Notes: generated by a model not told the origin, from the sequence alone. A stretch of 22,989 nt of DNA from an uncultured Collinsella sp. (GCA_959605475.1 CAUHFS010000039.1:1-22989), one strand, 5' to 3'; positions 1 to 6,651 are shown, numbered from the stretch's first letter. Numbers and translations are program-made.

Positions 1-180
1 GCTGCGTCGAATTTCCGGCGTGCTTTAGCTGAAAGAAAAAGATGGTGTGCGGAGCTTTGCTCCGCATTTGAGATGGGAGCTCCCGCGGCTCCCGAGAGGC
101 ATCTCTCATGCAAAAACTTTTGTTGGGTAAAGTCCGAGGTCAATGGCGTTTTATACCGAGAAATTCAAAAATAGTTGAAA
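1..180. other. Leading intergenic DNA with two hairpins
   Basis: No gene can be supported here. Reading from base 2, the frame gives a short tail ending in TAG at 26-28, which could be the end of a gene lying outside the window, but nothing confirms it. A perfect 8-bp inverted repeat with a TTT loop lies at 48-66 (TGCGGAGC/GCTCCGCA). A second, nested structure follows at 70-105, with outer arms GAGATG/CATCTC and inner arms GGGAGC/GCTCCC. Neither is followed by a T-run on the plus strand, so they are not clear terminators for a gene entering from the left. Confidence 0.35.
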
Positions 181-198
181 ATTCATTACAAATTTGCG

Positions 199-227
199 TT
201 GACTTTAGGTAACTAAAGTTTCATACT
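199..227 (+). promoter_or_regulatory. Promoter of the cstA leader transcript
   Basis: TTGACT at 199-204 and CATACT at 222-227 are separated by exactly 17 bases, a good sigma-70-type promoter. The spacer and -35 are overlaid by a dyad, ACTTTAG-GTAA-CTAAAGT (202-219), positioned where a bound repressor would block RNA polymerase. Transcription would begin near 234, giving an untranslated leader of about 235 bases before cstA. The promoter call rests on sequence match only. Confidence 0.7.
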
Positions 228-299
228 CCTTTTTCAACCACTGGGGGATGTGAACACGCACGGATCGTTCGCATCATGATTGAAGAGGATTTTTTAGAC

Positions 300-344
300 A
301 TGTTCACGCATCAGCTAAACATTATCAGCGTAGTAATTATCTGA
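300..344 (+). CDS. Ile/Val-rich leader peptide of an attenuator
   Basis: A 14-codon reading frame (MFTHQLNIISVVII, stop TGA) begins 16 bases after a GAGG Shine-Dalgarno-like sequence within GAAGAGGATT. Four Ile and two Val codons lie in the last seven codons (ATT ATC AGC GTA GTA ATT ATC). This resembles the ISVV/VVII runs of enterobacterial ilv leader peptides. It lies inside the cstA leader, between the promoter at 199-227 and a strong intrinsic terminator at 397-434. The composition and placement fit a ribosome-stalling leader that senses charged Ile- and Val-tRNA. Translation has not been shown, and the RBS spacing is somewhat long. It is too short to be a functional protein. Confidence 0.6.
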   Translation: MFTHQLNIISVVII

Positions 345-392
345 TGCGGGTTAGCACATACAGCTAGCCCGTACGATAACGGGCGGCTGATG
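309..392 (+). promoter_or_regulatory. Alternative pairing region of the cstA attenuator
   Basis: CATCAG at 309-314, inside the leader peptide, can pair with either of two identical CTGATG segments, 341-346 (across the leader stop codon) or 387-392 (just before the terminator). Two other stems compete: GGGTTAGC (348-355) with GCTAGCCC (363-370), and GCCCGT (367-372) with ACGGGC (379-384), which share GCCC. Mutually exclusive stems between a leader peptide and a terminator are the hallmark of translation-coupled attenuation. Which one acts as antiterminator cannot be decided by eye. Confidence 0.5.
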
Positions 393-396
393 AAGA

Positions 397-434
397 TGAG
401 GGCCGTCGAGCGCAACCGACGGCCCTCATTTTTT
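397..434 (+). terminator. Intrinsic terminator in the cstA leader
   Basis: A perfect 12-bp stem (397-408 with 417-428, outer bases TGAGGGCC/GGCCCTCA) with an 8-base loop is followed at once by six T residues (429-434). It lies upstream of cstA and downstream of its promoter, so it would stop transcription before the gene unless relieved. This makes it an attenuator rather than a gene-end terminator. Confidence 0.85.
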
Positions 435-469
435 ATGTCTGAGAAGTTCTTTTTAGAGGAGGAAATGTA

Positions 470-2359
470 ATGAACGGAGTTTTGCTCATGGTTGTGGCCG
501 CGGCGGTGCTCGCCTGCGGCTATCTGGGCTATGGCCGATGGCTGGCCAACAAGTGGGGCGTTGACAAAGAGGCCCTCACGCCGGCCAAGCGCATGAAGGA
601 CGGCAAGAGCTTCTCGCCCGTCTCTGCCTTCACCGCGTTCTCGCACCAGTTCAGCTCGATCTGCGGTGCCGGCCCTGTTACGGGTACGATCGTCGCCATG
701 GCCTTTGGCTGGCTGCCCGTCGTGCTCTGGGTCCTCGTCGGCGGCATCTTCTTTGGCGCCGTCCACGACTTTGGCGCCCTGTATGCCTCGATGAAGAACA
801 ACGGCAAGTCGCTCGCTCAGCTCATCGAGAAGTACATCGGCAAGACCGGCCGTCGCCTGTTCCTGCTGTTCTGCTGGCTGTTCTGCATCATCGTCATCGC
901 CGCCTTCACCGACATGGTCTGCAAGACGTTCATGTTCACCCCGGCCGTTGACGCTTCTGGTGCTGCTACCGGTGCCATCGACTTCACCAAGTCCTATGCC
1001 GCCGGCTGCGCTGGTACCATCTCCATCCTGTTCACCTTCGTCGCTATCGCCTTTGGTTGGGCCCAGAAGAAGTTCAACCTCACCGGTGCTACCGAGTTCG
1101 TCACCGGCGTGGTCCTCATGGTTCTCATGTTTGCCGTCGGTATGCAGTTCCCGGTCTACCTGGATAAGTTCCAGTGGTTCGCCGTCGTCATGGTCTACCT
1201 GGTCTTCGCTGGCGCTATGCCCATCCAGATGCTCAAGACCCCGCGTGACTACCTCACTTCCATCATGATGATCGTCATGATCGTTTGCGCTGTCCTCGGC
1301 ATCGTCGTCCTGGGCGTCAACGGTCAGGCCACCATCACCGCTCCGGTCTTCACTGGCTTCTCCACTGCCTCCGGCATGATGTTCCCGGTCCTGTTCGTCT
1401 CCGTCGCTTGCGGTGCTCTCTCCGGTTTCCACAGCCTCGTTTCTTCCGGCACCTCTTCCAAGCAGGTCGAGAAGGAGCAGGACGCCGTCAAGGTCGGTTA
1501 CGGCGCAATGATCGTCGAGTCCTTCGTCGGCATCCTTGCCATCATCGTCGCCGGCATCATGTTCTCCGATATGAACACCGCCGGTACCGGCGCCCTCAAC
1601 GCTGGTGTCGCTTCCACCCCGTTCCAGATCTTCGCCGCTGGCATCTCCCGCGGTATGCAGGCCTTCGGTGTTGACGGCACGCTCGCTACCGTCTTCATGA
1701 CCATGAACGTCTCCGCTCTGGCCCTGACCTCGCTCGACGCCGTCGCCCGCATCGCCCGCACCTCGTTCTCCGAGTTCTTTGCCCAGACCAACGATGCTCT
1801 GGCCATCGAGTCCAAGGCCGGCTATATGAAGGTCCTCGGCAACCCCTGGTTTGCCACGGTCGTCACCCTGCTTCCCGGTCTCGCCCTCGCTTTTGGTGGC
1901 TATGCCAACATCTGGCCGCTCTTTGGTGCTTCCAACCAGCTGCTCGGCGGCATGACCATGATCACCCTCGCCGTGTTCTGCAAGTGCACCGGTCGCAAGG
2001 GCTGGATGCTCTACGTGCCCGTCGCCTTCCTGCTCTGCTGCACATTCACCTCGCTGGTCCAGAGCGCCATGGGCTGCATGACCGCCGTCCAGGCCTACGG
2101 TTTCTTCGGTACCATCCCGGCTACCGCCATCACGGCCGCCGTCTCCGTCGCCGCCACCAAGGGCCTGCAGCTCGTTTTCGCCGTCCTGCTGATGGTCCTG
2201 GGCCTCATCGTCGCCGTCAACTGCCTCAAGGAGTTCTTCGGCAAGGAGGCCGGCTCCATGCCCGACGAGGAGCCCGAGTGGTCCGAGATGGGCAAGGCCG
2301 AGTACGGTCGCGCCGCTGCCGCTGAGGCTCCTGCCGACGCCGAGGCCGCTAAGGCCTAG
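470..2359 (+). CDS. cstA: Carbon starvation protein CstA family transporter
   Basis: This is a 629-residue polytopic membrane protein of the CstA family (CstA/BtsT). Characterised members import peptides or pyruvate across the cytoplasmic membrane. The family region SHQFSSICGAGPVTGT lies at about residues 58-73 and is followed by GWLPVVLWVLVGGIFFGAVHDFG, where the alternating hydrophobic segments begin; many more run to about residue 590. The C-terminus is a short hydrophilic Glu/Ala-rich tail. At 629 residues it is somewhat shorter than the roughly 700 of the E. coli members. The ATG is preceded by AGAGGAGG (455-462) at 7 bases. The gene stands alone between a leader terminator (397-434) and its own terminator (2400-2440), and its leader suggests control by Ile/Val supply. 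Codon use is strongly biased, suggesting high expression. The substrate cannot be told from sequence. Confidence 0.93.
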   Translation: MNGVLLMVVAAAVLACGYLGYGRWLANKWGVDKEALTPAKRMKDGKSFSPVSAFTAFSHQFSSICGAGPVTGTIVAMAFGWLPVVLWVLVGGIFFGAVHDFGALYASMKNNGKSLAQLIEKYIGKTGRRLFLLFCWLFCIIVIAAFTDMVCKTFMFTPAVDASGAATGAIDFTKSYAAGCAGTISILFTFVAIAFGWAQKKFNLTGATEFVTGVVLMVLMFAVGMQFPVYLDKFQWFAVVMVYLVFAGAMPIQMLKTPRDYLTSIMMIVMIVCAVLGIVVLGVNGQATITAPVFTGFSTASGMMFPVLFVSVACGALSGFHSLVSSGTSSKQVEKEQDAVKVGYGAMIVESFVGILAIIVAGIMFSDMNTAGTGALNAGVASTPFQIFAAGISRGMQAFGVDGTLATVFMTMNVSALALTSLDAVARIARTSFSEFFAQTNDALAIESKAGYMKVLGNPWFATVVTLLPGLALAFGGYANIWPLFGASNQLLGGMTMITLAVFCKCTGRKGWMLYVPVAFLLCCTFTSLVQSAMGCMTAVQAYGFFGTIPATAITAAVSVAATKGLQLVFAVLLMVLGLIVAVNCLKEFFGKEAGSMPDEEPEWSEMGKAEYGRAAAAEAPADAEAAKA

Positions 2360-2399
2360 TCGGTCGGACGGGTTGAATCTCCCATCTATTTGACTCGGA

Positions 2400-2440
2400 A
2401 AGACCGGGTCCGCAATCAAGCGGACCCGGTCTTTTTTCTT
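2400..2440 (+). terminator. Terminator after cstA
   Basis: A perfect 14-bp stem (2400-2413 with 2420-2433, core GACCGGGTCCGC/GCGGACCCGGTC) has a 6-base loop and runs into six T residues (2432-2437). It closes cstA as a single-gene unit. It also shows that the in-frame extension of the next reading frame back to 2390 is not coding. Confidence 0.92.
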
Positions 2441-2478
2441 GTGATAACAGGTGGTGCAAGGGCGTTCTCGCAGATGTT

Positions 2479-2508
2479 TTGCGTGGATAGGCTCGTGCGT
2501 TGTACCAT
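2479..2508 (+). promoter_or_regulatory. Putative promoter of the JetD-like gene
   Basis: TTGCGT (2479-2484) and TACCAT (2503-2508) lie 18 bases apart in the short gap between the cstA terminator and the start at 2543. The match is moderate. It is the best candidate in the gap, and the gene must have its own promoter because a strong terminator precedes it. Confidence 0.4.
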
Positions 2509-2542
2509 ATGGACGTATATGTGTGCATATGAAAGGGGCCCC

Positions 2543-4735
2543 GTGGCCAAGACGGTATATTCCGATAATCAAAACAATGTCGATGCTCTGGCTGAGCGTC
2601 TGAGCAGCCAGACATCGCTTTCTGCCGAGCGCGCCAAGCTGGTTGCCTACGACCTGCTCTGCCGCAAGGCGCTCAAGATTAAGTCGAGCGCGCTGGCGCA
2701 GATTTTCCGCTCCGTCGATAAGGAATGCGACACCAAGGCGATGCGCGATGAGCTTATCGCGGCAAATATCGTGACCAAGATCGAGGGCAGCGGCATTAAC
2801 GGGCGCCCGGCGTTCTATACCATCAATGTCGAGATCCGCGATGCCCAGGAGCAGCCTGCCGAGTCCGTCGAAGATTTTGTCGTCGAGGATTCCGCTGACG
2901 TGCCTGCTGTGGAAGAAGCTGCTCCGCGTGAGCATGTCGATACCGATGAGTTGCTCGATGAGAACGTCGTGCGTGCCTTTACGGCCAAGGCGGGACGCGG
3001 CGGTTTTGGCGGGGGTGGCAAGCGCGATGCGCAGCGCCGCGCCCAGCAGGAGCGCTTCCGTCGCGCCGTTGCTCGAAAGGGCGAGACGGATGCCGAGGCT
3101 GTTGAGACCGAGGTTGCTGCCGAGTCGCAGAGGCCCGCGAAGGAGCAAAAGCCCGTGGAGGCCCAGGAGCCCCAGCGTCGCCGTGGTGCCCACTTTAAGG
3201 CTGCGCAGCAGGATGTCGCGCATGAGGTTGAAGAGCCTTCCGAGGCTGCAGACGATGTTGAGGAGTCTGCCAAGAAGGCTCCGGGTTCATGCCGTCCCGG
3301 GCGTGGTTTTGCGAGGCGCGCGTATCCCGTAAGGCGTCAGGAGAAGGGCGAGCCGGCTTCGACCGCTCAGGCCGAGAAGGCCGAACAAACCGAGAAAACC
3401 GTTGAGCCGGCGGCTCGCGAGCAGCAACCTTCCGAGTCGCAGCCTGCGGCTGACACTGAGGTCAAAGCTCAACAGACCGCTGATAAGCAGGCTGGGGAGA
3501 GCGCCTCAGGCAAGCCTCGCCGCCGTCGTCACCGCGGCGGTCGTGGCTCAAATGCCGAGGCCGCGGCCGAGAAGACAGCGACACAAAACGGAGATGAGAA
3601 GGCCGAGACTCCGGTGGATCAGGTCAAGCGCCAGCCGGCGAAGGAGGCCAAGTCCGATCGTCCGCAAAAGCGCTCGTCTGCGCCCAAGCAGGAACGTAAT
3701 ACCCGGGCAGATTCCAAGCGTAAGCCTCATGCACAGGCTGAGCCTGCCGCGGCTGATAGTGCTACCCAGCAGCCCGAGTCGGCCGTCCACGGCGAGGTAT
3801 CGGCGTTTGCCCTTGCCCGCGTTTTGGGCAGGCAGCTGCTCAAAGTTGTCCCTACGCCTACGGCGCTCTCTAAGATCAAGGAGCAGCAGACTCAAATTGT
3901 TAAGGTCGAGGGCAAGGACGGCAAAAAGGCGCCGCAGCGCACTCAGCACAACGAGATGTCCAACCGCAAGATTGCCGAGGAAATCGCAATCATCCAGGCT
4001 TGGATCGAGCAAAACCGAGGTGCCGATACGCCGGTTGCCTCGCGCCGCCAGCGTGCCTACCAGATTTTTAACGACGAGAAGGCTTTTGACGGCAAGCACG
4101 GTGAGCGCCTGATAAGGCGCATGACCGAAAAGGGCATCAGCATGCAGGCGATCAAGGTCGCCCCCAACCGCCCCGTGCACTTTACGGGTTTCTTTACGCT
4201 GGGCGCCGATAAGCCGTTCATTATGGTCGAGAACCTGGACACCTACGACGAGATCGTCAGGCTGCTGCGTGGCCGCAAGCACGCCAAGCTCTTTGGCATC
4301 AAGGTGGGCGGCGTGATTTTTGGCGGCGGATGCAAGGCGAGCGTCTCGCATGCCCTGGACGATTATCTGGCCGAGATCGGCTATCGCTTTAACTACGTCT
4401 ACTACGTGGGCGATATCGACCGCGAGGGCGCGCGCATCGTCGAGCAGGCTCGCAATGCCAATGTGGTTGAGATTCGCCTGCATGCCGGTATGTACCGCGC
4501 CATGCTCGCCGAGCATAAGCGTCGCGTGAAGGCCGGCGGCGAGTGCGAGCCCGCGGCTGCCAACCAGGGCGTGCCGCAGAATCTGGCGGCGACGATCAAG
4601 GATCTGCCCATGGTCACGCGCGTGCAGTTCCGCAATGTGCTGCGCGAGGGCGGGCGCATTCCGCAGGAGATTCTGATGACCGCCGACTATCGGGATGGCG
4701 ACTCGGGAAGCTTCGACCGCATGCTTAACAACTAA
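2543..4735 (+). CDS. JetD/DUF2220-like Toprim protein, no Wadjet partners
   Basis: This 730-residue protein starts with GTG (VAKTVYSDNQ), preceded by GAAAGGGG (2531-2538); an in-frame ATG at 2519 is less well placed. It has three parts. Residues 1 to about 95 form a compact helical region that could be a winged helix. Residues about 95-415 are a highly charged, low-complexity linker rich in Glu, Lys, Ala and Gln, with basic patches (RGGFGGGGKR, RRRRHRGGRG). Residues about 415-730 match the JetD C-terminal (DUF2220) pattern: RAYQIFNDEK, then VENLDTYDEI (Glu563), GGVIFGGGCKASVS, and YYVGDIDREGARI (Asp624/Asp626). The Glu and DxD are the metal-binding residues of a Toprim fold. In Wadjet, JetD is the nuclease subunit that cuts circular plasmid DNA with the JetABC SMC complex. 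No jetA, jetB or jetC is nearby, so function here is unknown. The assignment is from remembered motifs. Confidence 0.72.
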   Translation: MAKTVYSDNQNNVDALAERLSSQTSLSAERAKLVAYDLLCRKALKIKSSALAQIFRSVDKECDTKAMRDELIAANIVTKIEGSGINGRPAFYTINVEIRDAQEQPAESVEDFVVEDSADVPAVEEAAPREHVDTDELLDENVVRAFTAKAGRGGFGGGGKRDAQRRAQQERFRRAVARKGETDAEAVETEVAAESQRPAKEQKPVEAQEPQRRRGAHFKAAQQDVAHEVEEPSEAADDVEESAKKAPGSCRPGRGFARRAYPVRRQEKGEPASTAQAEKAEQTEKTVEPAAREQQPSESQPAADTEVKAQQTADKQAGESASGKPRRRRHRGGRGSNAEAAAEKTATQNGDEKAETPVDQVKRQPAKEAKSDRPQKRSSAPKQERNTRADSKRKPHAQAEPAAADSATQQPESAVHGEVSAFALARVLGRQLLKVVPTPTALSKIKEQQTQIVKVEGKDGKKAPQRTQHNEMSNRKIAEEIAIIQAWIEQNRGADTPVASRRQRAYQIFNDEKAFDGKHGERLIRRMTEKGISMQAIKVAPNRPVHFTGFFTLGADKPFIMVENLDTYDEIVRLLRGRKHAKLFGIKVGGVIFGGGCKASVSHALDDYLAEIGYRFNYVYYVGDIDREGARIVEQARNANVVEIRLHAGMYRAMLAEHKRRVKAGGECEPAAANQGVPQNLAATIKDLPMVTRVQFRNVLREGGRIPQEILMTADYRDGDSGSFDRMLNN

Positions 4736-4866
4736 ATTTCGCCGGCCCCGCTCTCCCGGGGGCTGTCGTGGCTTGGCCGTTGCACGCGGCTCGCTTTTCG
4801 GAACGGGGCTGACGGACACGTTCCGAAATCTACCACCGTCGCTGTACAGGGTGTCTATAAAGAGCC
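4736..4866. other. Intergenic DNA with a 10-bp hairpin
   Basis: No gene is seen. A perfect 10-bp inverted repeat, TTTCGGAACG (4796-4805) and CGTTCCGAAA (4819-4828), encloses a 13-base loop. It lacks a T-run, so it is at best a weak terminator for the JetD-like gene. It may instead be another short palindromic repeat. Confidence 0.45.
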
Positions 4867-5096
4867 GTGGCCAAAAAACGGCAAATATGAGTACTGATAC
4901 TCTTTTAGTAGCAGTAATTTTGACCACATTTAAGGTGATTTGACGTGTCGATCGAGCAGATAAGCTGCCGTATCTCCTCAAGTGTTCATTAAAGGAAGAC
5001 CTTGATGCGAATAAATCTCATTAAGATCTTCTTTTATTAACGAAAATAATGTAGCTACAACGGTAACAGTACTCATATTTGCCGTTTTTTGGCCAC
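4867..5096. repeat. 230-bp element with perfect 30-bp terminal inverted repeats
   Basis: Bases 4867-4896 and 5067-5096 are exact reverse complements over 30 bp, beginning GTGGCCAAAAAACGGC at the outer edge. The similarity decays inward for about 12 more bases. The 170-bp core is clearly more AT-rich than its surroundings and contains a second, imperfect dyad (4985-5003 with 5023-5041, 14 of 19 pairs). No target-site duplication was found at the ends and no transposase is encoded. Long perfect inverted termini on a short non-coding core fit a MITE-like non-autonomous element. A paired binding site is the alternative. Confidence 0.7.
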
Positions 5097-5131
5097 AGTC
5101 CTTCGGAGGGTCCTCGAAAATAGTCCCGAGC

Positions 5132-5186
5132 CGGCACTTGGGGACGTTCCTATAATGTCGGCACTTAGGAGCGTCCCCAAGTGCCG
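5132..5186. repeat. REP-like palindrome
   Basis: Bases 5132-5152 (starting CGGCACTTGGGGACG) and 5166-5186 are inverted copies matching at 20 of 21 positions around a 13-base centre. The centre and right arm also contain a partial direct copy, CGGCACTTAGGAGCGTCC, beginning at 5159. The CACTTGGGGACGTTCC core resembles repetitive extragenic palindromes that I associate with Y1-type (RAYT-like) transposases, but no such gene is in the window. Confidence 0.65.
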
Positions 5187-5202
5187 ACACCGCGTCTGCC
5201 TG

Positions 5203-5514
5203 CGGCGGCCGCGCTCCGCTGCGTCGCTCCGCATCCTTGCGGGTTCGGATTCCTCCGCTTGGCGGCGTTGGCTCGATTTGCTTGACGTGAGGGGCTCTTG
5301 GCTGGTGTGGGACGGAGGGATTCCGCGTCCGCCTGGTCGGCGGCCGCGCCCCGCTGCGTCGCTTCGCTCCTTGCGTGCTGCGCTGGAAAACGCTTCGCGT
5401 TTCCTCAGCTCCGCACCCTTGCGGGTTCGAATTCCTCCGCTTGCCCACAAGAAAGCGCCCTGGGCCGTTATGGGCTTAGGGCGCTCAGTTTTAATGGCTG
5501 GGACGGAGGGATTC
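5203..5514. repeat. Degenerate tandem repeat including the tRNA-Gln 3' end
   Basis: Three blocks recur in the same order. Block 1 is at 5203-5229 and 5338-5364, 26 of 27 identical. Block 2 is at 5227-5260 and 5409-5442, 32 of 34 identical and containing GCGGGTTCG. Block 3 is TGGGACGGAGGGATTC at 5308-5323 and, exactly, at 5499-5514, where it is the 3' end of the tRNA-Gln gene. The offsets (135, 182 and 191) differ, so the copies have gained or lost segments between blocks. This looks like an old tandem duplication anchored on the tRNA tail, or the scar of an element that inserted there. Confidence 0.6.
5447..5485 (-). terminator. Terminator of tRNA-Gln
   Basis: Read on the minus strand, AGCGCCCT and AGGGCGCT (plus positions 5478-5485 and 5454-5461) form an 8-bp stem around a 16-base loop. 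It begins 9 bases beyond the encoded CCA and is followed by TTCTTG. The position directly after the tRNA supports a termination or processing role, although the T-tract is short. Confidence 0.7.
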
Positions 5515-5569
5515 GAACCCCCAACAGCCGGCACCAAAAACCGGAGTTCTACCGTTGAACTACGTCCCA
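5495..5569 (-). tRNA. tRNA-Gln (anticodon UUG)
   Basis: The reverse complement folds as a full cloverleaf. The acceptor stem TGGGACG pairs with CGTCCCA, the D-arm is GTTC/GAAC, and the anticodon stem CCGGT/GCCGG carries the loop TTTTGGT. The T-arm has the TTCGAAT loop, the discriminator base is G, and CCA is encoded at 5495-5497. The anticodon TTG lies at plus positions 5535-5537 and reads CAA (Gln). The U1-A72 pair is typical of bacterial tRNA-Gln. It lies 38 bases downstream of the peptidoglycan-binding protein gene on the same strand. Confidence 0.93.
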
Positions 5570-5607
5570 ATGTGTGGTGTTGCCCAAAAGCAACTCGTTT
5601 AGTTTAC

Positions 5608-6513
5608 CTAATCTGCGAGGGCATCGCAAACGCCGTCGAGTAGGCGTACAGCGAGTGTCTGCGCGTCGCTGGCCGTGAAGGTGCCGTTGTAGCGCGTCAT
5701 GCCCGTGAGCTCAATGCGAATGCGTGCCGGCTTCTGCTGTGCGGCGACATTGGCAGTGCGGATGCGCTGGGCCAGGTTGTGGCACTCGGCGAGGGCAATC
5801 GTGGCGCGCGGTGCGGCGTCGGCGGGCAGCTCGTCGCTTGCAATCTCGAGCACCAGGTCAACGTCGGTTGGGACCTCGGAGTCGCAGAGCATCATGCCGC
5901 TGTTGTCGGTCGTTGCCGTGGCGATATTCCACATGCGCGACGCAACACTGCGTGCGATGGGGTCCTCGCCGATAACGGCAATCTGGAAGCGCTCGAGCAC
6001 GTTGGCGGCGCGAGCAAAACCGATGCGGGACTCGGCTTCGGTGACCGAGGGCTTGCCCTCCCACACATGGTGCAGGCGGTTGATGTAGGCGTAGGTGTCC
6101 TGGAAGGCCATGCCGTCGGCAAACAGGCCGACATTTTCCTGGAACTGCTGCAGGGCGGCCTCGGTATGCGGACCAAAGTAGCCGTCGTCTTCGCCACAGG
6201 CAAAGCCCAAAACGTTGAGAGCGCGCTGCAGGGCCTGCACATCGGCGCCATGGAAATTGGGCATGCGCAGATAGAGGGTGCGGTCGCCCAGCTTATACGA
6301 AGCGTCTACAAGGGCGCTCCAACAGGGGATATCGACGGCATGACCAGCAGCAAGGCCGCTGTCGAGCCTGAAAGTGCTGACGGCCTGCTCAGTGGTGGCT
6401 CCAAAGTACTTGTCGGTGACTTCGGCGGCATCGATCGCGTAGCCGAGCTGCAGGAGACGAGACTGCACGTCCTCGACGGCTGCTCCTTGCATGCCCGTTG
6501 TAATAGGTTCCAT
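5608..6513 (-). CDS. Protein with two peptidoglycan-binding domains
   Basis: This 301-residue protein has two consecutive PG_binding_1-type domains. The first, at about residues 5-65, has a D-x-YFG-x-x-T-E-x-A-V-x-x-F pattern (DKYFGATTEQAVSTF). The second, at about 78-135, has LQRALNVLGF and DGYFGPHTEAALQQFQ. These bind cell-wall peptide stems in secreted hydrolases. No signal peptide or membrane segment is visible, so it may act in the cytoplasm or leave by another route. The C-terminal half (about 170-301) is an alpha/beta-like region I do not recognise. The arrangement recalls CwlM-type proteins (two binding domains, then an amidase_3 fold), but I see no zinc-binding His/Glu motifs, so an inactive relative is only a guess. 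Start: ATG after GAAAGGGG at 7 bases. The upstream neighbour on the same strand is a polyprenyl synthase. Confidence 0.75.
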   Translation of the reverse strand: MEPITTGMQGAAVEDVQSRLLQLGYAIDAAEVTDKYFGATTEQAVSTFRLDSGLAAGHAVDIPCWSALVDASYKLGDRTLYLRMPNFHGADVQALQRALNVLGFACGEDDGYFGPHTEAALQQFQENVGLFADGMAFQDTYAYINRLHHVWEGKPSVTEAESRIGFARAANVLERFQIAVIGEDPIARSVASRMWNIATATTDNSGMMLCDSEVPTDVDLVLEIASDELPADAAPRATIALAECHNLAQRIRTANVAAQQKPARIRIELTGMTRYNGTFTASDAQTLAVRLLDGVCDALAD

Positions 6514-6651
6514 GAACGAACCCCTTTCGGCGTACCATTCGTACTATTTGAGCGTCTGTCGGATAGACAACGCAAAGGGATGCATAAACATGCACTCAAC
6601 AGTGTAGCAAGTTGTGCCTAAATACGCTGCTGACAGGTTTTATAACCCCCG

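Noticed and set aside
300..434. T-box riboswitch or other metabolite riboswitch upstream of cstA
   Set aside because: I see no T-box motif pairing with a tRNA acceptor end, and the leader has a peptide frame with Ile/Val codons, which explains the terminator more simply.
2390..2542. N-terminal extension of the JetD-like protein
   Set aside because: The first part is encoded by the cstA terminator stem and loop and the promoter region; the GTG at 2543 has a good RBS.
311..3223. A 970-codon minus-strand frame opposite cstA and the JetD-like gene
   Set aside because: It is a mirror of the biased codons of the plus-strand genes: repetitive Gly/Asp/Glu/His sequence, no family features, and it crosses the cstA leader, both terminators and two strong genes.
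2543..4735. A complete Wadjet defence operon
   Set aside because: Only a JetD-like protein is present; the neighbours are cstA and a tRNA, and no jetA, jetB or jetC is seen within the window.
3548..4981. A 477-codon minus-strand frame opposite the JetD-like gene
   Set aside because: It overlaps the conserved Toprim region on the other strand and the inverted-repeat element, and shows no recognisable domain.
4978..5643. Several frames of 86-184 codons across the repeat region and tRNA-Gln
   Set aside because: They translate the tRNA and palindromic repeats, giving Arg/Ser-rich strings such as GGIRTRK and VELRFLVPAVGGSNPS that typically arise from tRNA genes; there is no RBS or family support.
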